Source of the DNA: Rhizobium leguminosarum
Lineage (GTDB): Bacteria > Pseudomonadota > Alphaproteobacteria > Rhizobiales > Rhizobiaceae
Direction: 5' to 3'
Assembly (NCBI RefSeq): GCF_001652265.1
Contig: NZ_LWBS01000055.1
Coordinates: 62,001-126,000 of the forward strand
Length of the DNA stretch: 64,000 bases
How positions within the stretch are numbered: the stretch's first letter is position 1; each line of letters begins with the position of its first letter. A model generated the notes under the pieces. That model ran no database searches, was not told the DNA's origin, and saw only the letters and a program-made list of their open reading frames with translations. The translations under genes and the position numbers were made by a program. Of this stretch, positions 1 to 8,099 are shown in pieces.

Positions 1-201
1 GATGAGCGAGCTTCATGGCTGTTTCCTCATTGATGATGAGGCGAAGATATGCGGGCGCGCCTGAATTGGCGCTGAAGCAGCCCTTCACGCGCGGTTCATC
101 AAGCGATGCGTGCTATCTGAAAAGATCTGCCGGTGCGAGATTGAGCGAAGCAGCGTCGAACCCAGGCTATGAGTTGGCAGGCCGTATCGCGCGGAAAAGA
201 A

Positions 202-251
202 TGGTGCCCCCGGCAGGGTTCGAACCCGCGACCCCCTGATTACAAATCAGG
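202..251 (-). repeat. attL: 50-bp duplicate of the tRNA-Thr 3' half
   Basis: The minus strand reads as the anticodon arm, variable loop, T arm, acceptor 3' strand and CCA of tRNA-Thr. It matches 11442-11491 at 48 of 50 positions. The two differences (213 and the matching base on the other side of the T arm) form one T-stem pair, G-C here and C-G in the intact gene, so this copy still folds. No 5' half is present, so it is not a functional tRNA gene. Confidence 0.93.
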
Positions 252-266
252 ATGGAAAGGCTTATT

Positions 267-1517
267 TCACAGTGATTCTTCGGCGTTATGCGCCATTTGT
301 GCGCCACCGGGCGGCCCGGCACCGAAAATCGATGACGATATGCTGTCCATGACGTTGCGGTGGCTGTCGCTAGGGAACATGTGCCCGTATCGGCTCATCG
401 TGACGGCAAGTGACGAATGACCGGCGAAGGTTTGCACGGTTTTCGGCTGCATTCCGGCTTCGATCCATGTGCTGATAGCGAAGTGGCGGAGAGCGTGCCA
501 GTTGAAAGCCTTGAACTTCCTGCCTTCCGTCTCTGCCTTCTTGGCAGCGGCGATCAGCAGCGGCCGGAACTCGCGTTTCAGAACGTTCTTATGATTCAGG
601 AACCCGCCGCGTGCATTCGGAAAGATCAGGTCATCCGCCTCTTTCTTGGTTGCCGCCTCGCGCCATGCCCTCAGATCCGCAAGCATGGCCGATGACAAAG
701 GCACCTGCCGGATACCGGCTAGAGATTTCGTGGTGTCTTCGTTCTTATATGCATCAACTCTGCCATCGACTGTGAGCTCGCCAGCATTAAACGCCACGTG
801 CCTCCATCGGAGTGCGTAAAGCTCGGAGGCGCGGACGCCAGCCGACGCGGACAGCCTCATCCGAACTGCAAGGCTTCCCTTTGCCTCTGCCAGAGCCGCG
901 GCAAGGTTTACCTTGGATGGCGGCACGACCTTCTTCGGCCCCTCGCCTCGCTTGCCGGTTACTCTGATGCCCACGGCTGGATTGGCTGCCATCAAATCGC
1001 GGGAGACGGCATGCCGCAAGGATCTCGACAAGCTCCCGATAATACGGCGCGTCGTGACGACGCCAACGCCAGCATCGCGCAGTTTGTCCTTGAATTCGGT
1101 CACGGTCTTCGCGGTGCACAGTGATAGCTTCACTGAACCGATACCGCCCTCGAAGATTATCCTCGACTTCTCCGGTTGCTTGGCCCGATGCTCATCCGTC
1201 GGCGCCACGTAGTTGCGCAGTTGCCCCTCTACGGTCCTGTAATAATGCTCACCAACATGCTCGCCTCGATCGCGACGGGCCGTTAAGCTTTTCAGGTAGT
1301 CGGTAACGGCATCCTCGACCGTTGTGCTGGCGGCATCCGCACGATACGTGCCGCTGACAACCTGGTGCGTGACCTCAGTGCGGCGACCCTCGGCATCCCG
1401 CTTCTTTTCATACTGCTCCTTATGCCGCTTGCCGCCTGCATCGGTATAGGCGAGCACCCACGCCTCGCGTTCAACGCCCTTGCTTGTCTTCCATTTCCGT
1501 TTCGTGATTGTCGCCAT
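267..1517 (-). CDS. int: Tyrosine-recombinase integrase
   Basis: This 416-residue site-specific recombinase should catalyse integration and excision of the island at tRNA-Thr. The N-terminal 60 residues resemble the small arm-binding domain of phage integrases. A SAM-like core-binding domain follows, then the catalytic domain. Visible catalytic residues are the Arg in SAGVRASEL, the HALRH box (His and second Arg), a later His in AGHSS and the nucleophilic Tyr in SRYGH near residue 377. The ATG start is at 1517 and the stop lies 15 bp from attL, the usual place for a tRNA-targeting integrase. It is transcribed divergently from the AlpA-like gene. Its coding sequence contains a second copy (902-915) of the palindrome found in the divergent promoter region. 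Confidence 0.95.
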   Translation of the reverse strand: MATITKRKWKTSKGVEREAWVLAYTDAGGKRHKEQYEKKRDAEGRRTEVTHQVVSGTYRADAASTTVEDAVTDYLKSLTARRDRGEHVGEHYYRTVEGQLRNYVAPTDEHRAKQPEKSRIIFEGGIGSVKLSLCTAKTVTEFKDKLRDAGVGVVTTRRIIGSLSRSLRHAVSRDLMAANPAVGIRVTGKRGEGPKKVVPPSKVNLAAALAEAKGSLAVRMRLSASAGVRASELYALRWRHVAFNAGELTVDGRVDAYKNEDTTKSLAGIRQVPLSSAMLADLRAWREAATKKEADDLIFPNARGGFLNHKNVLKREFRPLLIAAAKKAETEGRKFKAFNWHALRHFAISTWIEAGMQPKTVQTFAGHSSLAVTMSRYGHMFPSDSHRNVMDSISSSIFGAGPPGGAQMAHNAEESL

Positions 1518-1570
1518 TCAATGACCTCCTGATTTGGATGGAGCATGAAAGCATGGCGCACGGCGGCAAG

Positions 1571-1608
1571 CAAGGTAAACCTTGACAAACAATGTAAAAT
1601 GATATAAG
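1571..1608 (+). promoter_or_regulatory. Candidate early promoter with overlapping palindromic operator
   Basis: TTGACA at 1582-1587 is followed after 15 bp by TATAAG at 1603-1608; the spacer is short. The 6-bp-arm inverted repeat CAAGGT-AA-ACCTTG at 1571-1584 overlaps the -35. The same 14-mer occurs inverted at 902-915 inside int. The position between int and the AlpA-like gene suggests a control site for one or both. No GTTC-N7-GTTC SOS box was seen in this intergenic region. Confidence 0.5.
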
Positions 1609-1681
1609 GGAGCGGACACAGTAATCCATTCATAGGAATACCCTGTAAACTGAACAGTGTCAACCCCGATAGGAGAAAAAA

Positions 1682-1885
1682 ATGCAGGCAGCGAATGATA
1701 ATGTGATTGAGGGCGATTTGCTCATGGGCGCGAACGCAATCGCGCGCTTCCTCGGCGTCACTCCCCGGCAGGTCTACAGGCTCACATACGGCGAGCTCGT
1801 CCCTCACTTCAAACTTGGCGGCACCGTCGCTGCCCGCAAGTCCACGCTGTCCAAATGGATGGCGGAGCAAGAAGCGGCTGCATAG
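1682..1885 (+). CDS. AlpA-like helix-turn-helix regulator
   Basis: This 67-residue protein has one winged or MerR-like helix-turn-helix. Residues about 15-35 (GANAIARFLGVTPRQVYRLT) are a typical HTH_17/AlpA segment, followed by a wing-like turn with PHFKLGGTVAARKS and a short helix. AlpA-type proteins in satellites and P4-like elements activate int or act as excisionase. A good AGGAG ribosome site lies at 1671-1675, 6 bp before the ATG. The gene is first in the rightward operon, behind the candidate promoter at 1571-1608. The N-terminus carries the AANDN motif shared by several island proteins. Confidence 0.75.
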   Translation: MQAANDNVIEGDLLMGANAIARFLGVTPRQVYRLTYGELVPHFKLGGTVAARKSTLSKWMAEQEAAA

Positions 1886-1911
1886 CCGCATACCCCCAAA
1901 CAGGAGCATTG

Positions 1912-2190
1912 ATGGAAATCCTATACCTTGAACCGTGCCGCGGACACGGCGGCGGCGGAGCGATGATGGTCGCCCGCTTCTCAGTGAAACTCACTCCATA
2001 CCTTCAACTGCACAATCTGCGGCTCCTGGAGACCCCCAACGGCCCGAAAGTCCACTTCCCCGCCATCACCGGCGGCGGCGGGAAGGTCGCCACGATGGAC
2101 CCGTCTTACGCTCGCCAAATCGCAGAATCGGCCATGGCCGCATATCACCGGAGGCTAACAATTGCCGACACCGACATTGACGCAGCTTGA
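1912..2190 (+). CDS. Small island protein of unknown function
   Basis: The product has 92 residues and I do not recognise a named family. I chose the ATG at 1912 because AGGAG lies 6 bp upstream. The sequence alternates hydrophobic strands (MMVARFSVKL, LHNLRLLE, PKVHFPAI) and ends in a helix rich in Ala. That strand pattern recalls SpoVG-like small beta proteins and is echoed in the island gene at 10156, but similarity is too weak to assign. Its 3' end overlaps the start of the ATPase gene by 29 bp, so they are probably co-transcribed. Confidence 0.65.
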   Translation: MEILYLEPCRGHGGGGAMMVARFSVKLTPYLQLHNLRLLETPNGPKVHFPAITGGGGKVATMDPSYARQIAESAMAAYHRRLTIADTDIDAA

Positions 2191-3886
2191 TACCAATCTC
2201 GAAGAACTACGGGCCATGGGCTCGCGGGAAACGCCGGCATCCGATAGCCGCGAGGCAATGACTTTCGGCGTATATGATCGGCTTCTTGACCACGGCCATT
2301 GCAGCGCCGACGTGGTTCTGGCTCCGGCCGACGCGGACGGCGAACCTGATTGGGACAACACTGGCCCGGCCAATGTTTCCAGCCTGCCGGCTGACGAATG
2401 GCCCGACGACGAGCTTGCCGCAAGGCGGGCGGCTGTCATTGTCGACAACATCGACGGATGCTCCGAAGAGTCGTCCTTCATTGTGGCCGTTCAGGATGAC
2501 TATCCTCAGATCATCCAGATCGCCGGCCCTGAAGCTGACCGCGACATAGCCCACGCGATTATCGCGCGCGACATCGGCGCAGCGCCTCTCGTTCGTCCGC
2601 CGTCGAAATTTGCTGAAGGCTTAGCCAAGCTTCGCGAGGAGCTGTTCGCTCCAAAAGCCCCTCCCGTTGCAGCGAATGACAACAAGCCGAAGGCAGCGCC
2701 GGAAACGGCTGGCATCCGCCTTCTATCCTTTTCTGAGTTCAAGGCGCAGGAGAACTCGACCGCCGACGCCCTCATCAAAGGACTGGTACGGACCGGCACG
2801 CTGATTGCGATCGGCGGACGGCCGGGCGCAGGCAAAACCGCGCTCACCCTTGCCATGGCTGGCGCCCTCGACGCTGGCGAACCTTTCCTTGGTCGGGAGA
2901 CGAAGCCAACCACCATTGTTGTGATTGCTGCCGAGGACGGTGGCGACGTTGCAAACCGCCTCGAAGCCATGGGCAACGATCGGATCAAGATTGCGAAGCT
3001 GCCCGAAGGCTTGCCGCTCACGAAGCCGCCGAAAGCCGCTGCCGTCACTCGCGAAGTGATCCGGCAGGCGAAGGCACTCGACCCCAACCGGCACGTAATG
3101 ATCGTTGTCGACACGCTGCGAGCCGCCCTGGGCGGTGTTTCCGTTCTTGAGGACAAGACCACTTCGCCGGCCTTGAACGCCTTGCGTGAGGTCGCGGAAA
3201 GCGAAGGTGCAGTCGTCGCAATCCTCAATCATACCAACCGCGAGAACAACAAGGCGACGAAGGGCGAAACGCTGGAAGCTGTCGCAGCGCTTGAGATTGT
3301 CCTGCTCGAAGGCGAAGGCGACTGGTTCACCATCTACGTCGGCAAGAACCGAAGCGGGCCGGGCCACAGGAATATTGGCAAGGTCAAATACACCTCTGCC
3401 GAAGTGGGCGGCGTATCGGCCGCCGTGGTCGACGAGCTGGTAGCAGACGAGACGATCACAGACGGCCCGAAAGAGCGCGGCCCGTCCGGCAATGCGAAGA
3501 TCCTGCACGGCATCATTCAAACTGCCATTCTCGAGTCCTCAGAAACACGTAAGCCGTTCGGCATCGAAGGCCCGCAGGTCAAGGTGGTGTCCGTCGAGGC
3601 TATCCGCACATCCTTCTATGAGCGGAAGGAAGGCTCGACCGATACCAAGCTCAAGGCTTTCAATCGGGCCATTGCCCATTGGATCGAGAAGCAGTGGGTG
3701 GTGCGTGGCGAAGGGCAGGATGGCGGACTCTTGTGGTTTGCCCGCGTCCGTGACGAAAAGGCCGGACAGCCGGACGGACATTCCCCTAACCAAGCATATG
3801 TCCGTCCTGTCCGGTTGGAAGAAGACGGACGGACAGGACAGGTAGATAGGGATTGTCCTGTCCTGTCCGTCTCGGAAGCATCATGA
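2162..3886 (+). CDS. RecA-fold (RepA/AAA_25-type) replication ATPase
   Basis: This is probably the island's replication helicase or helicase loader. From TTG at 2162 it has 574 residues; ATG at 2216 is an alternative start giving 556. The N-terminal third has no recognisable domain. The central RecA-like domain has Walker A GRPGAGKT near residue 222, a helical AEDGGDVANRL segment, a Walker B-type strand VMIVVDTLRAAL and a sensor-like ILNHTNR. This layout matches RepA/RegA hexameric helicase-like ATPases of plasmids and prophages. The C-terminal 120 residues look like a winged-helix DNA-binding region. The stop overlaps the HNH ATG (ATGA), so translation is coupled. An AANDN motif sits near residue 170. 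Confidence 0.8.
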   Translation: MPTPTLTQLDTNLEELRAMGSRETPASDSREAMTFGVYDRLLDHGHCSADVVLAPADADGEPDWDNTGPANVSSLPADEWPDDELAARRAAVIVDNIDGCSEESSFIVAVQDDYPQIIQIAGPEADRDIAHAIIARDIGAAPLVRPPSKFAEGLAKLREELFAPKAPPVAANDNKPKAAPETAGIRLLSFSEFKAQENSTADALIKGLVRTGTLIAIGGRPGAGKTALTLAMAGALDAGEPFLGRETKPTTIVVIAAEDGGDVANRLEAMGNDRIKIAKLPEGLPLTKPPKAAAVTREVIRQAKALDPNRHVMIVVDTLRAALGGVSVLEDKTTSPALNALREVAESEGAVVAILNHTNRENNKATKGETLEAVAALEIVLLEGEGDWFTIYVGKNRSGPGHRNIGKVKYTSAEVGGVSAAVVDELVADETITDGPKERGPSGNAKILHGIIQTAILESSETRKPFGIEGPQVKVVSVEAIRTSFYERKEGSTDTKLKAFNRAIAHWIEKQWVVRGEGQDGGLLWFARVRDEKAGQPDGHSPNQAYVRPVRLEEDGRTGQVDRDCPVLSVSEAS

Positions 3887-4317
3887 CCGCTTGGCCCTAT
3901 GGCACGCCCCAATGGCGCGGTCTGCGGAATGCTAAGCTGTCGATCCAGCCTCTTTGCGAAGCTTGTCTTCGCAGAGAGGTAGTCGAGCCTGCTACCGTGG
4001 TCGACCACATCATAGCCATCAACAAGGGTGGAGATCCGTTCCCGCCTCTGTCCGGTCTGATGAGCATGTGCGAGCCCTGCCACAATACCAAGACCAATGC
4101 AGTCGATCATCCCAATGCATCGGGCTTCAGGCGGGCGATCAAGGGCTTCGACGTGGATGGCAACCCGATTGCCGATGAAGCGTGGGAACGCGCTGGCGGC
4201 CCGCCCTGTGGCGATGCAGGCCCATGGGCCTTCGCAGGACGGGAACCGCCGGCCGCGGAACCGGCGATTGGCAATGATAAAGACTTAGTTTTACAGGAGG
4301 CGAACCGATGGGTTTGA
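3883..4317 (+). CDS. HNH endonuclease
   Basis: This 144-residue nuclease of the phage packaging-associated HNH class starts at ATG 3883, sharing ATGA with the upstream stop. The motif is clear: CEAC, then VDHIIAINKGGDP, then LMSMCEPCHNTKT. These give the HNH His-Asn-His set plus two CxxC zinc knuckles. In HK97-type phages an HNH protein encoded next to the terminase stimulates cos cleavage, so cos-type packaging is likely here. It overlaps the large terminase gene by 10 bp. A longer TTG start at 3853 is possible but loses to the ATGA overlap. Confidence 0.88.
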   Translation: MTAWPYGTPQWRGLRNAKLSIQPLCEACLRREVVEPATVVDHIIAINKGGDPFPPLSGLMSMCEPCHNTKTNAVDHPNASGFRRAIKGFDVDGNPIADEAWERAGGPPCGDAGPWAFAGREPPAAEPAIGNDKDLVLQEANRWV

Positions 4318-5945
4318 GAGGCCCAGGCGCGAAGCCGAAATCCGGCAAGGTCGCAGCCAACGATAACCTTCGGAAAGAGCTTCCATGGGAGGTTGAAGGC
4401 CTGTCTCGCCTAGAGCGCGTCGTTGCGTTCATGGAGGATATGCCGGTCACCCAGGGCAAGCTGGCAGGCACGAAGATGATACTGCGGCCTTGGCAGATTG
4501 AACAGTTCCTCGATCCGATTTTTACGGAAGATGATGACGGCAAGCGGAGAGTTCGCACGGCAGCGCTCTCCATGGGTCGCAAAAACGGAAAAACCGGCAT
4601 CTCGGCTGCGCTGGCTTGCTGTTTCCTTTTAGGCCCTGAAGCCGAAGAACGCGGCGAAATCTATTTCTGCGCCATGGACAAGGCACAGGCCGCAAAAGCC
4701 TGGGCGGAATGCAAGGCGATGATTGAAGGACACGCCGAGCTATCGCAGCGCGTCAACATCATCCGGTTTTCGAAGGAAATCGAAGTCCTCGAAGGCCAGG
4801 GCAAAGGGTCCGTCCTTAAGGCACTGTCCGCTGACGCCGACTCCAAGCTCGGCTTGTCGCCTTCATTCGTGCTCTGCGATGAAATCGGCTACTGGCCGAA
4901 GCGCGATCTATTCGACGCGATGGACTCCGCCCTCGGCGCGCGTGACGAGCCGCTGATTGTTGCCATCTCGACGCAAGCCAAGGATGACACGCATTTCTTC
5001 TCCGAGATGATCGATTACGGCCTGAAGATCAAAGCTGGCGAAGTCGAGGATGCATCTTTCCACCTGGCCATGTTCGCGGCTGGCGTGAATGATGACCCTT
5101 GGGATCCAGCTACATGGGAGAAGGCCAATCCGGCGCTCGGCGATTTCCTGTCTCTTGAGCAGGTAGAACGGCAGGCCATGCAGGCGCAGCGCATCCCCTC
5201 GAAGGAAGCTGACTTCAGAAACAAGGTGCTGAATCAGCGGATTGACGGCACGGTGCGCTTCATCGCGGCCAGGGAATGGAACGACTGCAATCTGGCGCCG
5301 ATCGACGACAAGGAACTGGAGGGCCGCGAATGCTTCGGCGCGCTGGACCTCTCGGCGGCACGTGACTTGACGTGCTTCCTGCTTGTGTTTCCTGAGGAAG
5401 ACGGCCGCTACACGGTCCTGCCGCGCTTCTTCCTTCCTGAGTTCGATATCGACGGCAAGAGCGACACAGACCGCGTCCCCTACAATGTATGGGCACGGCA
5501 AGCGGACGCTCGGCTAACGTTGCTGCCTGGCAAGGTCATCGATCCCGCGCTCGTCGCAGAATACATCGCAGACGACGCGGCCCGCTTCGATATCAAGGAA
5601 ATAGCCTTCGACCGCTGGCGGATTGAAGACCTGAAGCGCGAGTTGGAAAAGCTGTCCGTTGACCTGCCGCTAGTACCGTTCGGACAGGGCTACAAAGATA
5701 TGTCACCGGCCGTTGACGTTCTGGAAGTGACGGTCGCCCAGCAGAAGCTGAACCACGCCGGCAACGCGCTTATGCGTATGTGCGCCGCCAACGCGGTTGT
5801 CACAGTCGATCCGGCCGGCGCGAGAAAGCTTGACAAGTCCAAGGCGAGTGGTCGCATTGATGGTATCGTTGCGCTTGCAATGGCTCTAAAAACTGCGCAG
5901 GGCCACGAAGAAGAAACACTGCCGGCCTGTTTGATGGCGGCATAA
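4308..5945 (+). CDS. terL: Phage terminase large subunit
   Basis: This DNA-packaging motor ATPase and nuclease has 545 residues, normal for the Terminase_1 family. An excellent AGGAGG at 4296-4301 fixes the start. The conserved entry segment RVVAFMEDMPVTQGKLAG and LRPWQ are followed by the ATPase site GRKNGKT near residue 90 and the Walker B-like SFVLCDEIGYW. The C-terminal RNase H-like nuclease begins at GALDLSAARDLT, with later acidic residues in FDRWRIED. The first ten residues (MGLRGPGAKP) look like the start of a P27-type small terminase. No separate small-terminase gene was found between HNH and this gene, its usual place. Confidence 0.95.
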   Translation: MGLRGPGAKPKSGKVAANDNLRKELPWEVEGLSRLERVVAFMEDMPVTQGKLAGTKMILRPWQIEQFLDPIFTEDDDGKRRVRTAALSMGRKNGKTGISAALACCFLLGPEAEERGEIYFCAMDKAQAAKAWAECKAMIEGHAELSQRVNIIRFSKEIEVLEGQGKGSVLKALSADADSKLGLSPSFVLCDEIGYWPKRDLFDAMDSALGARDEPLIVAISTQAKDDTHFFSEMIDYGLKIKAGEVEDASFHLAMFAAGVNDDPWDPATWEKANPALGDFLSLEQVERQAMQAQRIPSKEADFRNKVLNQRIDGTVRFIAAREWNDCNLAPIDDKELEGRECFGALDLSAARDLTCFLLVFPEEDGRYTVLPRFFLPEFDIDGKSDTDRVPYNVWARQADARLTLLPGKVIDPALVAEYIADDAARFDIKEIAFDRWRIEDLKRELEKLSVDLPLVPFGQGYKDMSPAVDVLEVTVAQQKLNHAGNALMRMCAANAVVTVDPAGARKLDKSKASGRIDGIVALAMALKTAQGHEEETLPACLMAA

Positions 5946-5958
5946 CTGGGAGATGAGA

Positions 5959-6168
5959 ATGGAATCGAACTGGCATAGCGATTGGCTCAGGACTGGACGG
6001 CTGCCTGATGGTCGAGAGTGCTTCGAGGTTTATACCGACGCGGACAAGATCCACGTCTGCTGCGATCCAATAGTGCTTGAGCGCACGAGGAAGGGCTTGA
6101 GCGTGCCTTGGCCAGGTGAAGTTGCAGAAGATGGGTTTGTCACGCCCTGGGAAGAGCTGAAGCTTTAG
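5959..6168 (+). CDS. Small island protein of unknown function
   Basis: The product is 69 residues, not recognised, slightly acidic, with no membrane segment. Two in-frame ATGs exist (5953 and 5959). GGGAG at 5948-5952 is spaced properly only for 5959. It follows terL by 13 bp and is the last gene before the long non-coding stretch 6169-6655. Confidence 0.6.
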   Translation: MESNWHSDWLRTGRLPDGRECFEVYTDADKIHVCCDPIVLERTRKGLSVPWPGEVAEDGFVTPWEELKL

Positions 6169-6242
6169 TCTGTAACATAAATGCAACGCCCTGCCGCTAC
6201 GTGATGGCGGCAGGCCAACTATTTTCCGCGGAAAGGTCGGAA

Positions 6243-6561
6243 TTGTGCGTTCTCGTGGGGTGTATATATAGAGGGGTGCGAAACATTGGGACGCAATGAG
6301 ACCCTATACCTGACTTTTAGCAGTTTCGAAGAGAGTATAGTGAAGCGGTAGCGCGTGCGCTGATCTCCTTGAGTCCGATAGGACCCCCACGCCGTCCCAG
6401 GTCCCTAATGCTTGAGTACGTACTGAAACCGCATCCCGTGCGGTAGGTATGAGACGCAATGAGAACCATTGCGACCGTCTCCCACGCGCATTCAAGTCCC
6501 CGAGGGATGAGAGCCCCAACAATCTGAACATTTAGCCCTGCCGCCATGCGGTGGGGTTTTT
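6243..6561 (+). ncRNA. Predicted structured RNA between terL and capsid genes
   Basis: No convincing gene lies in 6169-6655. A possible promoter is TTGTGC at 6243 with TATATA about 16 bp downstream. Several hairpins follow: GGGT/ACCC closing CATTG/CAATG (6274-6304), CTATAC/GTATAG (6304-6340), GTCC/GGAC near 6373, CCGCA/TGCGG near 6429-6443, and GAGACGCAATG with CATTGCG...GTCTC (6451-6481). A 12-nt repeat, GACGCAATGAGA, occurs in both the first and the last of these hairpins. A strong intrinsic terminator ends the region at 6536-6561. The interpretation as an RNA (packaging RNA, regulator or capsid leader) is inference. Confidence 0.55.
6536..6561 (+). terminator. Intrinsic terminator before capsid gene
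   Basis: CCCTGCCGC (6536-6544), loop CAT, GCGGTGGGG (6548-6556) form nine pairs including two G-U, followed by five T. It should end transcription from the terL side or from the predicted RNA, implying a separate promoter for the head operon. Confidence 0.8.
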
Positions 6562-6655
6562 CATTTTCGCACCACGTGCGGAAAGCGCCGGACCATGGCC
6601 GGCATAAACCGGCGGCAAGACCGCCACCTTACTTCCAATTGGAGACTACAACATA

Positions 6656-7819
6656 ATGAACCTTGCTCATTTGCAGGAAACCCGCTCCGCCAAGATCGCT
6701 GAGATGCGCGCCGCCACCGGCAACGCCGAACAGTTCGACAAGCTCGAAGGTGAAGTCCGCGCCCTCGACAAGGATATCAAACGCGCCGCTACGCTGGCCG
6801 AATTCGAACGCCATGCCGACGCACAGCCCGACGCCAACGCTGAACGCGAACTGCGCTCTTACAGCGTTGCGCGCGCCATTCAGGGCCAGCTTTCCGGCAA
6901 GCTTGACGGCCTCGAAGGTGAAATGCACGCCGAGCTCTCTAAGGGTCGTGAATCGCGCGGCGTCATGATCCCGACTTCGGTTCTGCTCGAGACCCGTGAC
7001 CAGACGGTTGGCACAAGCACTGCCGGCGGATACACGGTCGCAACGAACCTTGGCGGCCTTATCGATCGCCTTCGTCCGACGCTGGCCGTGCAGGGCCTGG
7101 GCGCAACGGTCCTTTCAGGTCTGACTGGCTTTCTGGATCTCCCGAAGCTGACGGGCGGGCCGACCGCCTATTGGATCGGTGAGGACGCAAACACCACCGA
7201 ATCCGCTTCGACTTTTGGTATGCTGTCCATGTCGCCCCATACCGTTTCCGGCGAGATGCAGCTCAGCCGCAGGTTGATGCTACAGAACGCCGTTGCGCTG
7301 GAAAGTGTGCTGCGCGCTGACCTCGGCTTCGTGCTCGCCCAGGCGCTGGACAAGGCCGCAATCGCAGGCACCGGCACCGGCGGACAGCCGACCGGCATCC
7401 TCACGCAGATCGCCCAGGACGGCACTGCGAACACCTCGATTGAACTCGTTGCGGCGGATCTCATTGCCGCGCTCGAAATCGATGACGTTTCTGGCACGTC
7501 GGGCTTCCTGACGAATCCGAAACTGATGTCGCGTGCCCGCAAGCGGGTTGATACCAATACGCGATCTGTCCCGATCAGCGAGACGTTCTACGACGAGAAT
7601 GTCGTCGCGACCAATCAGGTCGCTTCGATCTCCACCAAGGAGCCTCTGATCTACGGCCACTGGTCGGACCTCGTCATCGGCTACTGGAGCGGCGTCGACG
7701 TGCTCTTGAATCCGTATCACGTGGACGTTGCCAGCAAGGGCGGCGTCAAGCTGCACGCCTTCCTCGACGCGGATATTGCCATCCGCCACGAAGAAGCGTT
7801 CGCCTGGAAGGCCGTCTGA
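6656..7819 (+). CDS. HK97-family major capsid protein
   Basis: This 387-residue major head protein begins with a roughly 80-residue charged coiled-coil (KIAEMRAATGNAEQFDKLEG), which matches the scaffolding delta domain of HK97 gp5. The capsid fold then follows: VGTSTAGGYTVATNLGG (N-arm entry), ELQLSRRL-type spine segment around GEMQLSRRLMLQN, and the ALDKAAIAGTGTGGQPTGIL loop near residue 240. The C-terminal P-domain strands end in AIRHEEAFAWKAV. GGAG lies 12 bp before the ATG. It is the first gene of the head operon, unlike HK97, where portal and protease come first. Confidence 0.95.
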   Translation: MNLAHLQETRSAKIAEMRAATGNAEQFDKLEGEVRALDKDIKRAATLAEFERHADAQPDANAERELRSYSVARAIQGQLSGKLDGLEGEMHAELSKGRESRGVMIPTSVLLETRDQTVGTSTAGGYTVATNLGGLIDRLRPTLAVQGLGATVLSGLTGFLDLPKLTGGPTAYWIGEDANTTESASTFGMLSMSPHTVSGEMQLSRRLMLQNAVALESVLRADLGFVLAQALDKAAIAGTGTGGQPTGILTQIAQDGTANTSIELVAADLIAALEIDDVSGTSGFLTNPKLMSRARKRVDTNTRSVPISETFYDENVVATNQVASISTKEPLIYGHWSDLVIGYWSGVDVLLNPYHVDVASKGGVKLHAFLDADIAIRHEEAFAWKAV

Positions 7820-7820
7820 T

Positions 7821-8099
7821 TTGACTGAGGTTAGTCTCGCGGAAGCGAAGGCGCATCTTCGTATCAGCTTTGCGGCTGACGACGACTATGTGACTTCGCT
7901 CCTTGAGGCGGCCGAAGGGTATGTGTCCGAGATCGGGGTGGCGATTGCCGCCCCGGTTCCGGCGCCCATCAGGCACGCCGTCCTCCTCCTAATCTCGCAC
8001 TGGTACAACGCGCGCGAAGCCGCCGCGACCGAGCCGCCCCGCGCCATAGCGTTCGGCGTGGACGCCTTGCTTCAGCCTTTCAGGGAACAAACACTATGA
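7821..8099 (+). CDS. gp6-like head-tail connector
   Basis: From a TTG start at 7821, one base after the capsid stop codon, this gives a 92-residue protein. The opening VSLAEAKAHLRISFAADDDYVTSLL-type helix pair, continuing into AAEGYVSE, is typical of phage QLRG/HK97 gp6 connectors, which form the ring below the portal. A second long helix (PIRHAVLLLISHWY) follows. No in-frame ATG upstream has a ribosome site. The stop overlaps the protease ATG (ATGA). Confidence 0.85.
   Translation: MTEVSLAEAKAHLRISFAADDDYVTSLLEAAEGYVSEIGVAIAAPVPAPIRHAVLLLISHWYNAREAAATEPPRAIAFGVDALLQPFREQTL

Noticed and set aside
15..420. Open frames ending in VPPAGFEPATP or with RQGSNPRPPDYKSG
   Set aside because: These are translations of tRNA sequence in reverse orientation at attL, a well-known false-gene pattern. 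The first 200 bp show no real gene.
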